From Rhodanobacter denitrificans (GTDB lineage: Bacteria > Pseudomonadota > Gammaproteobacteria > Xanthomonadales > Rhodanobacteraceae), in the NCBI GenBank assembly GCA_017848855.1, contig JAFIHF010000013.1, forward strand, positions 1-64,000: a stretch of DNA of 64,000 nucleotides. The letters are read 5' to 3'. The notes below the pieces were generated by a model. It saw only the letters and a program-made list of their open reading frames with translations, had not been told where the DNA came from and did no database searches. Below, in pieces: positions 1 to 8,570 of the stretch. Numbering within the stretch: the first letter of the stretch is position 1; every line of letters begins with the position of its first letter. Both the position numbers and the translations under genes were made by a program.

Positions 1-77
1 AAGCCCGGCCCCGACTCACGGACTTTCCGTCCATGGATGGACGGAAAGCGTCGCCGCGGGGTGTCGTTTTCTCTTGG

Positions 78-111
78 CTACTTCTCTTTTGGACAAGCAA
101 AAGAGAAGTAG
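78..111. repeat. Perfect 13-bp inverted repeat
   Basis: Arms ctacttctctttt (78-90) and aaaagagaagtag (99-111) flank the 8-base loop ggacaagc. The hairpin lies in gene-free DNA and could act as a terminator or be a dispersed Xanthomonadales-type intergenic repeat. No adjacent gene end is visible to decide between these. Confidence 0.75.
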
Positions 112-173
112 CTCGGCCACCGGCAGGTGGACGAAACCGCTTTGTCGCTCGCGATAACGCGGAAGCAAGAACC

Positions 174-194
174 CCCTCTCCCGGAGGGAGAGGG
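174..194. repeat. CCCTCTCCC-type palindrome
   Basis: Arms ccctctccc and gggagaggg surround gga. It is one of many copies of this hairpin family in the window; others lie at 13414-13449, 13514-13545, 24381-24403, 25271-25302, 25365-25397 and 30051-30073. Confidence 0.8.
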
Positions 195-446
195 ATTCAC
201 CAACCAGCACCTTCCCGAATGCGAGTCGCTCGGCTTCGTTGTTCAAGGCGAGAGCCTGTGGCGCTTGGAGCCTGCGAACTGGAACATCGAATATTCCGGA
301 CAGCAGTGAGCTTGACCAGCCTTCGGCTGTTGAAAAGCACCTCGCTGGGATGACGAGCAAAATCTGAGTGTCCCAAGGACCGGACTGAACGCTCGCCCAG
401 CGCAGGCTGAATGTTTCCGCGCGCGGCTTGCGCAACGCGCCGGAAC

Positions 447-1160
447 TCAGCCGTGCAGGCTGCGGAACTCGCGCGGCGTCATGCCCACGGTGGCCTTGAA
501 CTGGCGGGCGAACGCGCTCTGGTCGGTGAAGCCGCAGGCCAGGCCGATGTCGGCCACGCTGCCGGCGCCGCGCAGCAGGCGCATCGCCGCGTCGATGCGC
601 AGCTTGGTCAGCGCCTGCTGCGGGGTGAGCTGGAACACGTTGCGGAAATGGCGCTCCAGCTGCGCTACCGAGACTTCGGCCAGCGCCGCCAGCTCGCCCA
701 CGCGCACGCCTTCGGCGTAGTGTTCCTGCAGGTATTCCATCGCACGCGCCAGCCGCGGGTAGGTCGGGTGGCGGCCGTCGGGATGGCGCAGGTCGCGCGA
801 GATGCCGAGCACGCCGCACACCTCGCCGCGCTGGCGCTGCGGGTATTTGCAGGTGATGCACCAGCCCGGCGCGCGGTTGGGCAGCAGGTGCACTTCGAGC
901 TGGTTCGCGATGGTCTCGCCGGCCAGCACGCGCCGGTCCTGCGCGGCGTAGGAGCTGCCCAGCGTGCGGGGAAACAGCTCGGCCACGCTGCGGCCGATCA
1001 CCTCGTCGCGCCGTTTCAGCCGCAGACGGCGCACCAGGGTGAGATTGGCGTGCGTGTAGCGTCCGGCGCGATCCTTCACGAAGAACACCACGTCGGGCAG
1101 CGCGTCGAACAGCGTCTGCATGTCTTCGGCCGAAAGCTTCACGTCCACGCCAACCTCCAC
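447..1160 (-). CDS. PAS-domain AraC-family transcriptional regulator
   Basis: This is a 237-residue protein. Residues about 12-110 look like a PAS sensor fold (LFDALPDVVFFVKDRAGRY). Residues about 135-237 form an AraC-type double helix-turn-helix ending in the typical SAFARQFKATVGMTPREFR signature. The gene is divergent from the hydroxyproline operon and separated from it by 127 bp. Known hydroxyproline clusters in pseudomonads use an AraC-family activator (LhpR), so the likely role, by inference, is activation of the 1288-10286 operon by hydroxyproline or a pathway intermediate. The PAS input domain could instead sense another small ligand. Confidence 0.88.
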   Translation of the reverse strand: MEVGVDVKLSAEDMQTLFDALPDVVFFVKDRAGRYTHANLTLVRRLRLKRRDEVIGRSVAELFPRTLGSSYAAQDRRVLAGETIANQLEVHLLPNRAPGWCITCKYPQRQRGEVCGVLGISRDLRHPDGRHPTYPRLARAMEYLQEHYAEGVRVGELAALAEVSVAQLERHFRNVFQLTPQQALTKLRIDAAMRLLRGAGSVADIGLACGFTDQSAFARQFKATVGMTPREFRSLHG

Positions 1161-1209
1161 GCAGTTGCAGGGCGAAAGCGCACGCTAGCAAAGGCTTTTC
1201 GCCGCAACG

Positions 1210-1227
1210 GGAATTATGCCGTATTCC
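1210..1227. promoter_or_regulatory. Candidate operator between regulator and hydroxyproline operon
   Basis: A short inverted repeat, GGAAT-N8-ATTCC, lies between the divergent starts at 1160 and 1288 and is AT-rich relative to its surroundings. It is a plausible site for the adjacent AraC regulator or part of the divergent promoters. It is too short to prove either. Confidence 0.35.
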
Positions 1228-1287
1228 GCATGTCGAACCGGCAAGCCCACCTAGACGCGCAGGCGACGCAAGGCCGATCATGGCGGC

Positions 1288-2232
1288 ATGCCTACCCTCC
1301 AGTTCATCGACTCGCACACCGGCGGCGAACCCACCCGCGCGATCCTCGGCGGCTTCCCCGATCTCGGCCCCGGCACGCTGGCGCAGCAGCGCCAGCGCTT
1401 CCGCGACGAGTTCGACGCCTGGCGCGCCGCGATCGCCTGCGAGCCGCGCGGCTCCGCCACCATGGTCGGCGCCCTGCTGCGCCCGCCGACCAGCGCCGGC
1501 GCGTGCACCGGGGTGATCTTCTTCAACAACGTGGGCTACCTCGGCATGTGCGGCCACGGCACCATCGGCGTGGTGCGCACGCTGGCGCACCTGGGCCGCA
1601 TCGCGCCGGGGCATCACACCATCGACACGCCGGTAGGCACGGTGGGCGTGGATCTGCACGAGGACGGCCGCGTCTCCATCGACAACGTGGCGAGCTACCG
1701 CCATGCGGCCGGATTGCGCATCGAAGTGCCCGGCTACGGCAGCGTGCGCGGCGACGTCGCCTGGGGCGGCAACTGGTTCTTCATCACCGCCGACACGCCG
1801 CTGCCGCTGGACGTGCGCCGGCAGCGCGAACTCACCGCCTACACCGAGGCGATCCGCCACGCGCTGGAGGCGGCCGGCATCCGCGGCGCGGACGGCGCCG
1901 AGATCGACCACATCGAACTCAACGCCGCCTCGCCCACGCCGGGCGTGGACGCGCGCAACTTCGTGCTGTGCCCCGGCATGGCCTACGACCGCTCGCCCTG
2001 CGGCACCGGCACCAGCGCCAAGCTGGCCTGCCTCGCCGCCGACGGCAAGCTCGCGCCCGGCCAGCCGTGGCGGCAGGAGAGCATCCTCGGCAGCGTGTTC
2101 GAGGGCCGCTACACGCCCACCGACGGCGGCGTGCTGCCGCGCATCACCGGCAGCGCGCACATCGTCATGCAGGGCGAGCTGCTGATCGACGACGTGAACG
2201 ACCCGTTCGCCTGGGGCAGCGGCGCGGAATGA
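1288..2232 (+). CDS. lhpA: 4-hydroxyproline 2-epimerase (proline racemase family)
   Basis: The predicted reaction is interconversion of trans-4-hydroxy-L-proline and cis-4-hydroxy-D-proline, the first step of hydroxyproline catabolism. The 314-residue length fits the family. Both catalytic cysteines are present: C88 in GMCGHGTIG and C238 in [11 protein letters not shown] two-Cys pair marks racemase/epimerase members; dehydratase members have Ser or Thr at the first position. The gene heads the operon, and its TGA overlaps the next ATG (ATGA). The following dehydrogenase and deaminase genes support epimerase rather than proline racemase function. Confidence 0.93.
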   Translation: MPTLQFIDSHTGGEPTRAILGGFPDLGPGTLAQQRQRFRDEFDAWRAAIACEPRGSATMVGALLRPPTSAGACTGVIFFNNVGYLGMCGHGTIGVVRTLAHLGRIAPGHHTIDTPVGTVGVDLHEDGRVSIDNVASYRHAAGLRIEVPGYGSVRGDVAWGGNWFFITADTPLPLDVRRQRELTAYTEAIRHALEAAGIRGADGAEIDHIELNAASPTPGVDARNFVLCPGMAYDRSPCGTGTSAKLACLAADGKLAPGQPWRQESILGSVFEGRYTPTDGGVLPRITGSAHIVMQGELLIDDVNDPFAWGSGAE

Positions 2233-3329
2233 GCGGCTACGACCTGATCGTCGCGGGCGCCGGCATCGTGGGCGCAGCGTGCGCCGACGAAGCGGCTGCA
2301 GCCGGCCTGCGCGTGGCGATCGTCGAGCCCGGCCCGATCGGCGGCGGCGCCACCGCCTGCGCGATGGGCCACCTGGTGGCGATGGACGACGATCCGGCCG
2401 AGCTCGCGCTGGCGCGGCTGTCGCTCGCGCGCTGGGAAGCTTTTGCCGATCTGCCGGAGGCGGAATTCAGCCGCTGCGGCACGCTGTGGGTGGCCGAGAA
2501 CGCCGCGCAGGCCGCCGGCATCGCGGCGCGCGTGGCGCGCATCGACGCCTCCGGCGGCGAAGCGTATGCGCTGGACGCGCGCCAGCTGCGCGAGGTGGAA
2601 CCGGCGCTGGCGCCGGACCTGTGCGCCGGCATGCTGGTGCCGCGCGAAGCGGTGGTCTATCCGCCGCGGATGGCGCAGCACCTCGTGCGCCGCGCCTGCG
2701 CGCGCGGCGCCGTGCTGCACCACGGCCGCCGCGTGCACCGGCTGGATGCGCACGGCGTCACCCTGGACGACGGCAGCGCGCTGCACGGCCCGGTGCTCAT
2801 CGCCACCGGCTGCGCGCTGTCGCAGCTGGTGCCCGAACTGCCGCTGCGTCCGCGCAAGGGGCATCTGGTCATCACCGACCGCTACCCCGGCACGCTGCAT
2901 CATCAAGTGCTGGAGCTGGGCTATGCCGACAGCGCGCACGGCAGCGACGGCAGCAGCGTGGCCTTCAACGTGCAGCCGCGCCCCACCGGCCAACTGCTGG
3001 TGGGCTCCTCGCGCGAGTTCGACGTGGACGACGCCACGGTTTCGCCGCCGATGCTGGCGCGCATGCTGCAGCGCGCGTTCCGCTTCCTGCCGGCGCTGCG
3101 CGAGCTGCAGGCGATCCGCGCCTGGACCGGCTTCCGCCCCGCCACGCCGGATGGTCGCCCCTACCTCGGCGCCGTGCCTGGCCGCGGGAACCTGTGGGTC
3201 GCCGCCGGCCACGAAGGCCTGGGCGTCACCACCGCGCCGGGCAGCGCGCAGTTGCTGCTGGATCTGATCCTGGGCCGCACGCCGGCGATCGACCCCGCGC
3301 CCTACGCGCCCTCGCGGGTGCTGGCATGA
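2229..3329 (+). CDS. D-hydroxyproline dehydrogenase, FAD subunit (DAO family)
   Basis: This 366-residue DAO-type flavoprotein begins with a Rossmann FAD motif ([19 protein letters not shown]) and ends with the DAO C-terminal region ([17 protein letters not shown]). It should oxidise cis-4-hydroxy-D-proline to pyrroline-4-hydroxy-2-carboxylate as the substrate subunit of a heteromeric enzyme, like the LhpB subunit of pseudomonads. The start overlaps the epimerase stop by 4 bp. The next two genes encode the ferredoxin-like and FAD/NAD(P) partner subunits, which argues against a stand-alone oxidase. Confidence 0.88.
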   Translation: MSGYDLIVAGAGIVGAACADEAAAAGLRVAIVEPGPIGGGATACAMGHLVAMDDDPAELALARLSLARWEAFADLPEAEFSRCGTLWVAENAAQAAGIAARVARIDASGGEAYALDARQLREVEPALAPDLCAGMLVPREAVVYPPRMAQHLVRRACARGAVLHHGRRVHRLDAHGVTLDDGSALHGPVLIATGCALSQLVPELPLRPRKGHLVITDRYPGTLHHQVLELGYADSAHGSDGSSVAFNVQPRPTGQLLVGSSREFDVDDATVSPPMLARMLQRAFRFLPALRELQAIRAWTGFRPATPDGRPYLGAVPGRGNLWVAAGHEGLGVTTAPGSAQLLLDLILGRTPAIDPAPYAPSRVLA

Positions 3330-3580
3330 ACGCACTGGCTACTGTGCAGTTGTTCGTGGACGGCCAGCCGGTGAGCGTGCCGGCCGGCGCCAGCGTGGCC
3401 GCCGCGGTGGCGCAGGTCGCGCCCGCGCATTTCCGCGATTCGGTGCACGGCACGCCGCGCGCGCCGCTGTGCGGCATGGGCGTGTGTTTCGAATGCCGCG
3501 TGCGCATCGACGGCCGCGCGCAGCTGCGCGCCTGCATGGTGCCGGCGCGCGAAGGCATGCAGGTGGCCACGCATGATTGA
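3326..3580 (+). CDS. Small [2Fe-2S] subunit of D-hydroxyproline dehydrogenase
   Basis: This 84-residue protein has a ferredoxin-like cluster loop LCGMGVCFECRVRIDG followed by a fourth Cys in LRACM, the Cx4Cx2C...C pattern of the small subunit in heteromeric D-amino-acid/hydroxyproline dehydrogenases. It would relay electrons between the two flavin subunits. ATG overlaps the previous TGA by 4 bp, and its own stop overlaps the next gene by 8 bp, so translation is probably coupled to keep subunit stoichiometry. Confidence 0.88.
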   Translation: MNALATVQLFVDGQPVSVPAGASVAAAVAQVAPAHFRDSVHGTPRAPLCGMGVCFECRVRIDGRAQLRACMVPAREGMQVATHD

Positions 3581-4862
3581 ACGCTGCGACGTGGCGGTGA
3601 TCGGCGCCGGACCGGCAGGGCTGGCCGCGGCGCACGCGGCGGCCGGCCACGGCGCGCGCGTGCTGCTGCTGGATGCGCAGCCGCGCCACGGCGGCCAGGT
3701 CTGGCGGCACGACGTGGTGCATGGCGCGCCGCGCGCCGCGCGCGACGCCATCGCCGCGCTGGATGGCCGGGTGGACTGGCGCGCGCAGCACCAGGTCGTC
3801 GCCGCCGACGGCCGCCGCCTGCTGACGGAAACGCCCGACGGCGCGGTGGAGATCGAAGCCGCGCAGCTCGTGCTCGCCACCGGCGCGCGCGAGCTGCTGC
3901 TGCCCTTCCCCGGCTGGACCCTGCCCGGCGTGACCGGCGCCGGCGGCCTGCAGGCGCTGGCCAAGCAGGGCTGGCCGCTGGCCGGCAAGCGCGTGCTGGT
4001 GGCCGGCAGCGGCCCGCTGCTGCTGGCCGCCGCGGCCACGCTGCGCAAGCACGGCGCCACCGTGCTCGGCATCCACGAACAGGCCTCCGCCGCCCGCCTC
4101 GCCGCGTTCGCCGCGCAGCTGTGGCGCTGGCCGGCGCGCGCGTGGCAGGCCGTGCGGCTGCGCGCCGCGCTGGCCGGCGTGCCCTACCGCAGCGGCAGCT
4201 TCGTGCAGCGCGCGTTCGGCGACACGCACCTGCAGGGCGTCGAGCTGCGCGACGCCAACGGCACGCAGCAAATTGCCTGCGACCACCTCGCCATCGGCTA
4301 CGGCCTCGTGCCCAATATCGAACTGGCCGTGCTGCTCGGCTGCGCGCTCGACCACGGCGCCACGCATGCCCGCGTGCAGGCCGACGAGCTGCTGCGCACC
4401 AGCGTGCCCGGCGTGCTCGCCGCCGGCGAGGCGCTGGGCATCGCCGGGCTGGCCGCCGCGCGTATCGAAGGCGCGATCGCCGGCCATGTCGCCGGCGGCG
4501 ACGAAGCGGCGGCGCGCGCGCTGTTGCCGGCGCGCGCGCGCGAACGCGCGTTCGCCACGCTGCTGGCGCGGCAGTTCGCGCTCGACCCGCGCCTGCGCAC
4601 GCTGGCCGAGGCCGACACCGTGGTCTGCCGCTGCGAGGACGTGCCGCTGGCCGCGCTGGACGGCTGCAGCGACCCGCGCAGCGCACGCCTCGCCGCGCGC
4701 TGCGGCATGGGCGCCTGCCAGGGCCGCATCTGCGGCGCCGCCTTGGCCGAACTCGGCCGTTTCCCGCGCGGCGGCCTCGGCCGTCCGCCCTTGTTCCCCG
4801 CCCGGCTGGCCACGCTGGCCGCCGCCTCCCCTTCCACTCCGACTCGCGAGAACCAACCATGA
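3573..4862 (+). CDS. D-hydroxyproline dehydrogenase, FAD/NAD(P) subunit with BFD-like 2Fe-2S domain
   Basis: This 429-residue protein has an N-terminal FAD motif (VAVIGAGPAGLAAAHAA), an internal second dinucleotide motif near residue 140 (VLVAGSGPLLLAAAATL) and a C-terminal BFD-like iron-sulfur segment with Cys in VCRCEDV and CGMGACQGRIC. This arrangement is typical of the alpha subunit of multi-subunit hydroxyproline and opine-type dehydrogenases. It sits between the 2Fe-2S subunit and the deaminase gene, overlapping both. The final electron acceptor is unknown; the respiratory chain is likely by analogy. Confidence 0.88.
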   Translation: MIERCDVAVIGAGPAGLAAAHAAAGHGARVLLLDAQPRHGGQVWRHDVVHGAPRAARDAIAALDGRVDWRAQHQVVAADGRRLLTETPDGAVEIEAAQLVLATGARELLLPFPGWTLPGVTGAGGLQALAKQGWPLAGKRVLVAGSGPLLLAAAATLRKHGATVLGIHEQASAARLAAFAAQLWRWPARAWQAVRLRAALAGVPYRSGSFVQRAFGDTHLQGVELRDANGTQQIACDHLAIGYGLVPNIELAVLLGCALDHGATHARVQADELLRTSVPGVLAAGEALGIAGLAAARIEGAIAGHVAGGDEAAARALLPARARERAFATLLARQFALDPRLRTLAEADTVVCRCEDVPLAALDGCSDPRSARLAARCGMGACQGRICGAALAELGRFPRGGLGRPPLFPARLATLAAASPSTPTRENQP

Positions 4863-5764
4863 GCAAGCCTTCCCTCTGGCGCGGCGTCATCCCCGCCATC
4901 ACCACCCCGTTCGCCGCCGACGGCAGCGTCGACCACGCCTTCCTCGCCACGCATGCGCGCCAGTTGCTCGACGCCGGCTGCACCGGCATCGTGGCGCTGG
5001 GCTCGCTGGGCGAAGCAGCCACGCTGTCCTTCGACGAGAAGGTGGCGATCATGCGCACCCTGGTCGAGGCGGTGGGCACGCGCGCGCCGGTGATCCCCGG
5101 CATCGCCGCGCTCTCCACCGACGAGGGCGTGCGCCTCGCGCGCGAAGCCAAGGCCGCCGGTTGCGCCGGCCTGATGGTGCTGCCGCCCTACGTGTATTCC
5201 ACCGACTGGCGCGAGATGGGCGCGCACGTGCGCGCGGTGATTACGGCCACCGACCTGCCCTGCCTGCTCTACAACAACCCGGTGGCGTACAAGACCGATT
5301 TCTCGCCCGAGCAGATCGCCCAGCTCGCCGCCGAGCATCCCAACGTGCAGGCGGTGAAGGAATCCTCCGGCGACGTGCGCCGCTTCGCCGCGCTGAAGTC
5401 GCTCTTGGGCGACCGGCTGGCACTGCTGGTGGGCATGGACGACGCCATCGTGGAAGGCGTCGCGATGGGCGCCACCGGCTGGATCGCCGGCCTGGTGAAC
5501 GCCTACCCGCGCGAATCGGTGCAGTTGTTCGAGCAGGCGCGCGACGGCGGCTACGCGGCGGCGGCCGATCTGTACGCATGGTTCCTGCCGCTGCTGCGGC
5601 TGGACACGGTGCCGAAGTTCGTGCAGCTCATCAAACTGGTGCAGCAGGAAACCGGCATGGGCAGCGAGCGCGTGCGCGCGCCGCGGCTGGCGCTGGAAGG
5701 CGCCGAGCGCGAGGCCGCGCTGCGGGTGATCCGCACAGCCCACGCCAACCGCCCGGGCTGCTGA
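4859..5764 (+). CDS. Pyrroline-4-hydroxy-2-carboxylate deaminase (DapA family)
   Basis: This 301-residue TIM-barrel enzyme of the dihydrodipicolinate synthase/N-acetylneuraminate lyase family has the Schiff-base lysine at K167 (AVKESSGD) and the conserved tyrosine at Y138 (LLYNNP). In hydroxyproline pathways this branch deaminates and dehydrates pyrroline-4-hydroxy-2-carboxylate to 2-oxoglutarate semialdehyde. The family's usual GTTGE loop is GSLGE here. Location between the dehydrogenase subunits and the aldehyde dehydrogenase is strong context for this role rather than lysine synthesis. Confidence 0.9.
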   Translation: MSKPSLWRGVIPAITTPFAADGSVDHAFLATHARQLLDAGCTGIVALGSLGEAATLSFDEKVAIMRTLVEAVGTRAPVIPGIAALSTDEGVRLAREAKAAGCAGLMVLPPYVYSTDWREMGAHVRAVITATDLPCLLYNNPVAYKTDFSPEQIAQLAAEHPNVQAVKESSGDVRRFAALKSLLGDRLALLVGMDDAIVEGVAMGATGWIAGLVNAYPRESVQLFEQARDGGYAAAADLYAWFLPLLRLDTVPKFVQLIKLVQQETGMGSERVRAPRLALEGAEREAALRVIRTAHANRPGC

Positions 5765-5765
5765 G

Positions 5766-7361
5766 ATGGACGTGCAGCCGCTGCTGGTCGCCGGCGCCTG
5801 GCAGGCGCCGCGCGAGCCGAAGGGCCAGTACCGCGCCGTGGATCCCGCCACCGGCGAGGCGATCGGCCCGGCCTATCCGGTCTGCGGCGCCGCCGACGTG
5901 GAAGCGGCGCTGGCCGCCGCCAGCGCGGCCGCCGACGCGCTGGCCGACACGCCGCCGGCGCGCATCGCCGCCTTCCTCGACGCCTACGCACAGGCCGTCG
6001 ACGACGACGCCGGCACGCTGGTGGCGCTGGCCCACGCCGAAACCGCGCTGCCCGCGGAAACGCGGCTGGCCAAGGTGGAACTGCCGCGCACCGCGCGCCA
6101 GCTGCGGCTGGCCGCGCAGGCGGTGCGCGACTATGCCTGGTGCGAGCCGGTGATCGACACCGCCGCCGGATTGCGTTCGCACTACGCGCCGCTGCACAAG
6201 CCGGTGGCGGTGTTCGGGCCGAACAATTTCCCGCTCGCGTTCAACGCGGTGGCCGGCAGCGATTTCGCCTCGGCCATCGCCGCACGCAATCCGGTGATCG
6301 CCAAGGCGCACCCTTCGCACCCGGCCACCTGCGAGCGCCTCGCGCAGCTCGCGCATCGCGCCGTGCTGGACACCGGCCTGCCCGCCGCCAGCGTGCAGAT
6401 GCTGTACGGCTACGATCGCGCGCTGGGCCTGCGCCTGGCCGGCGACGCGCGGCTGGGCGCGATCGGCTTCACCGGCAGCCGCGCCGGCGGCATGGCGCTG
6501 AAGGCCGCCGCCGACGCGGCCGGCATCCCGGCCTACCTGGAGATGTCCAGCATCAACCCGGTGTTCCTGCTGCCCGGCGCGCTGGCCGAACGCGGCGCGG
6601 CGCTGGCGGAGGAGTTCTTCGTCTCCTGCACCGCCGGCAGCGGGCAGTTCTGCACCAACCCCGGCTTGCTGGTCGTGCCTGACGACGCAGACGGCGACGC
6701 CTTCGTGGCCGCAGCCGTGGCGCGCTTCAAGGCGGCGGCGCCGGGCGTGCTGTTCGCGCGCGGCGTGCAGGCGGGGCTGGAAGAGGCGGTGGAAGCGCTG
6801 CAAGGCTGGGGCGCCACCTGCCTGGTCGGCGGCAGCTCCGCGGGGCCGGGCTACCGCTTCCGCCCCACCTTGCTGCAAGTCGCCGCGCGCGGCTTCCTCA
6901 AGCATCCGGCCGAGCTGCAGCGCGAGGCCTTCGGCCCAGCCAGCCTCTTGGTGCGCACGCGCAGCGAGGACGAGATGCTGACGTTGATCGCGCATCTGGA
7001 AGGCAACCTCACCGGCACCGTGTACGCCGCCACCGATGGCCGCGACGATGCCGCGTTCGCGCGCATCGGCCGCGCGCTGCGCCCGCGCGTGGGCCGGCTG
7101 ATCGCCAACCGCATGCCCACCGGCGTGGCGGTGAGCGCGGCGATGAACCACGGCGGCCCGTGGCCCAGCACCGGCCACCCCGGCTTCACCGCGGTGGGCA
7201 TGCCGGCGGCGATCCGCCGCTTCGCCGCGCTGCACTGCTACGACCACGTGGCCGACGCGCTGCTGCCACCGGAACTGCGCGACCGCAACCCCGGCGGCGT
7301 CGCGCGCCAGGTGGACGGCCGGTGGCGCACGGACGACCTCGCACCGGGCGCCGCGGCATGA
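5766..7361 (+). CDS. 2-oxoglutarate semialdehyde dehydrogenase
   Basis: This 531-residue aldehyde dehydrogenase has the catalytic cysteine at C296 (GQFCTNPG), the general-base glutamate at E259 (YLEMSSINP, replacing the common LELGG) and the oxyanion Asn at N154 (GPNNFP). This version of the motifs is typical of 2-oxoglutarate semialdehyde dehydrogenases that finish the hydroxyproline, arabinose and glucarate pathways with NAD(P)+. The gene starts 1 bp after the deaminase stop. It completes conversion of hydroxyproline to 2-oxoglutarate. Confidence 0.9.
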   Translation: MDVQPLLVAGAWQAPREPKGQYRAVDPATGEAIGPAYPVCGAADVEAALAAASAAADALADTPPARIAAFLDAYAQAVDDDAGTLVALAHAETALPAETRLAKVELPRTARQLRLAAQAVRDYAWCEPVIDTAAGLRSHYAPLHKPVAVFGPNNFPLAFNAVAGSDFASAIAARNPVIAKAHPSHPATCERLAQLAHRAVLDTGLPAASVQMLYGYDRALGLRLAGDARLGAIGFTGSRAGGMALKAAADAAGIPAYLEMSSINPVFLLPGALAERGAALAEEFFVSCTAGSGQFCTNPGLLVVPDDADGDAFVAAAVARFKAAAPGVLFARGVQAGLEEAVEALQGWGATCLVGGSSAGPGYRFRPTLLQVAARGFLKHPAELQREAFGPASLLVRTRSEDEMLTLIAHLEGNLTGTVYAATDGRDDAAFARIGRALRPRVGRLIANRMPTGVAVSAAMNHGGPWPSTGHPGFTAVGMPAAIRRFAALHCYDHVADALLPPELRDRNPGGVARQVDGRWRTDDLAPGAAA

Positions 7362-8566
7362 GCGGCACGCGCCAGATCGGCGGCCTCGGCCTTGCCGCGG
7401 CACGCGCCGCGCTGGCGCCGTGGCCCACGCGCGCCGCGCCGATCCACGCCGACGAATACCAGGCCCGCCTCGACCGTGCCCGCGCATTGATGCGCGACGC
7501 CGGCGCGGACGCGCTGCTGATCACCGCCGGCACCTCGCTGCGCTACTTCAGCGGCGTGCCGTGGGCGGCCAGCGAACGGCTGGTGGCGCTGCTGCTCACC
7601 GCAACGGGCCGGCCCATCGTGATCTGCCCCACGTTCGAAACCGGCTCGCTCGCCGCCGCGCTGCGCATCGACGCCGACGTGCGCGTGTGGGAGGAACACG
7701 AAAGCCCGTACGCACTGGTCGCCGCCGCGCTCGCCGAACGCCACGCGCACAGCCTCGCGCTCGACCCCGCCGCGCCGCACGTGGTGACGACGAAGCTGCG
7801 CGAGGCGCTGGGCGGCCAGCTGCCCGCCGACGCCAGCGCCATCGTCGACGGCTGCCGCAGGCGCAAGTCGCCGGCCGAGCTGGCGCTGATGCGGCAGGCC
7901 ACCGCGATGACGCTGGCGGTGCACAAGCTCGCCGCGCGCGTGCTGCACGCCGGCATCGGCAACCGCGAACTGGTGCGCTTCATCGACGAGGCGCACCGCG
8001 CGCTGGGCGCCGACAACGGCTCCACCTTCTGCATCGTGCAGTTCGGCCAGGCCACCGCCTATCCGCACGGCCTGCCCGGCGAGCAGCACCTCGAAGACGA
8101 CCAGCTGGTGCTGATCGACACCGGCTGCACGGTGGAGGGCTACCACTCCGACATCACCCGCTGCTACCCCTACGGCCGCGTGGACGGCGAGGTGGAACGC
8201 ATCTGGGCGCTCGAACAAGCCGCCCAGCGCGCCGCGTTCGAAGCGGTGCGCCCCGGCGTGCGCTGCGAGGCGGTGGACGCCGCCGCGCGCGCGGTGGTGG
8301 AACGCGCCGGCCTCGGCCCCGACTACCGCCTGCCCGGCATCCCGCACCGCACCGGCCACGGCTGCGGCATGGCGATCCACGAGGCGCCCTACCTCGTGCG
8401 CGGCGACGCCACACCGCTCGCGCCCGGCATGTGCGCCAGCGACGAGCCGATGATCGTGGTGCCGGAACGTTTCGGCGTGCGGCTGGAGGATCATTTCCAC
8501 GTTACCGACGATGGCGCAGCGTGGTTCACCGAACCCTCGCCCGCGATCGACCAGCCGTTTGCTTGA
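7358..8566 (+). CDS. M24 family peptidase (prolidase/Xaa-Pro peptidase-like)
   Basis: This 402-residue protein has a creatinase-like N-terminal domain and a pita-bread catalytic domain. The five metal ligands are D254 (LIDTG), D265 (HSDITR), H334 (GHGCGM), E363 (SDEP) and E377 (RLEDH). The usual EPG is EPM. The start overlaps the aldehyde dehydrogenase stop by 4 bp. Context suggests cleavage of X-Pro or X-Hyp di- or oligopeptides, feeding imino acids into the operon. Exact substrate is inferred, not shown. Confidence 0.88.
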   Translation: MSGTRQIGGLGLAAARAALAPWPTRAAPIHADEYQARLDRARALMRDAGADALLITAGTSLRYFSGVPWAASERLVALLLTATGRPIVICPTFETGSLAAALRIDADVRVWEEHESPYALVAAALAERHAHSLALDPAAPHVVTTKLREALGGQLPADASAIVDGCRRRKSPAELALMRQATAMTLAVHKLAARVLHAGIGNRELVRFIDEAHRALGADNGSTFCIVQFGQATAYPHGLPGEQHLEDDQLVLIDTGCTVEGYHSDITRCYPYGRVDGEVERIWALEQAAQRAAFEAVRPGVRCEAVDAAARAVVERAGLGPDYRLPGIPHRTGHGCGMAIHEAPYLVRGDATPLAPGMCASDEPMIVVPERFGVRLEDHFHVTDDGAAWFTEPSPAIDQPFA

Positions 8567-8570
8567 GCCC

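Larger units (their letters stand above)
1..446. other. Gene-free left edge with repeat elements
   Basis: I see no credible gene here. The short open frames have repetitive, low-information translations. The stretch contains a perfect 13-bp inverted repeat (78-111), a CCCTCTCCC/GGGAGAGGG hairpin (174-194) and a block (about 172-310) that recurs in the opposite orientation near 29.9-30.1 kb. The 20-base string ending the block, atattccggacagcagtgag at 291-310, is identical at 30091-30110. Confidence 0.7.

Noticed and set aside
33-353. Short plus-strand frames at the left edge
   Set aside because: They run through palindromic repeats, have no ribosome site and no recognisable domain.
16-2160. 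Very long minus-strand open frame covering the regulator and epimerase genes
   Set aside because: It is an out-of-frame shadow of high-GC genes: low-complexity R/A/G-rich translation and no family motif, while the overlapping frames encode clear regulator and epimerase proteins.
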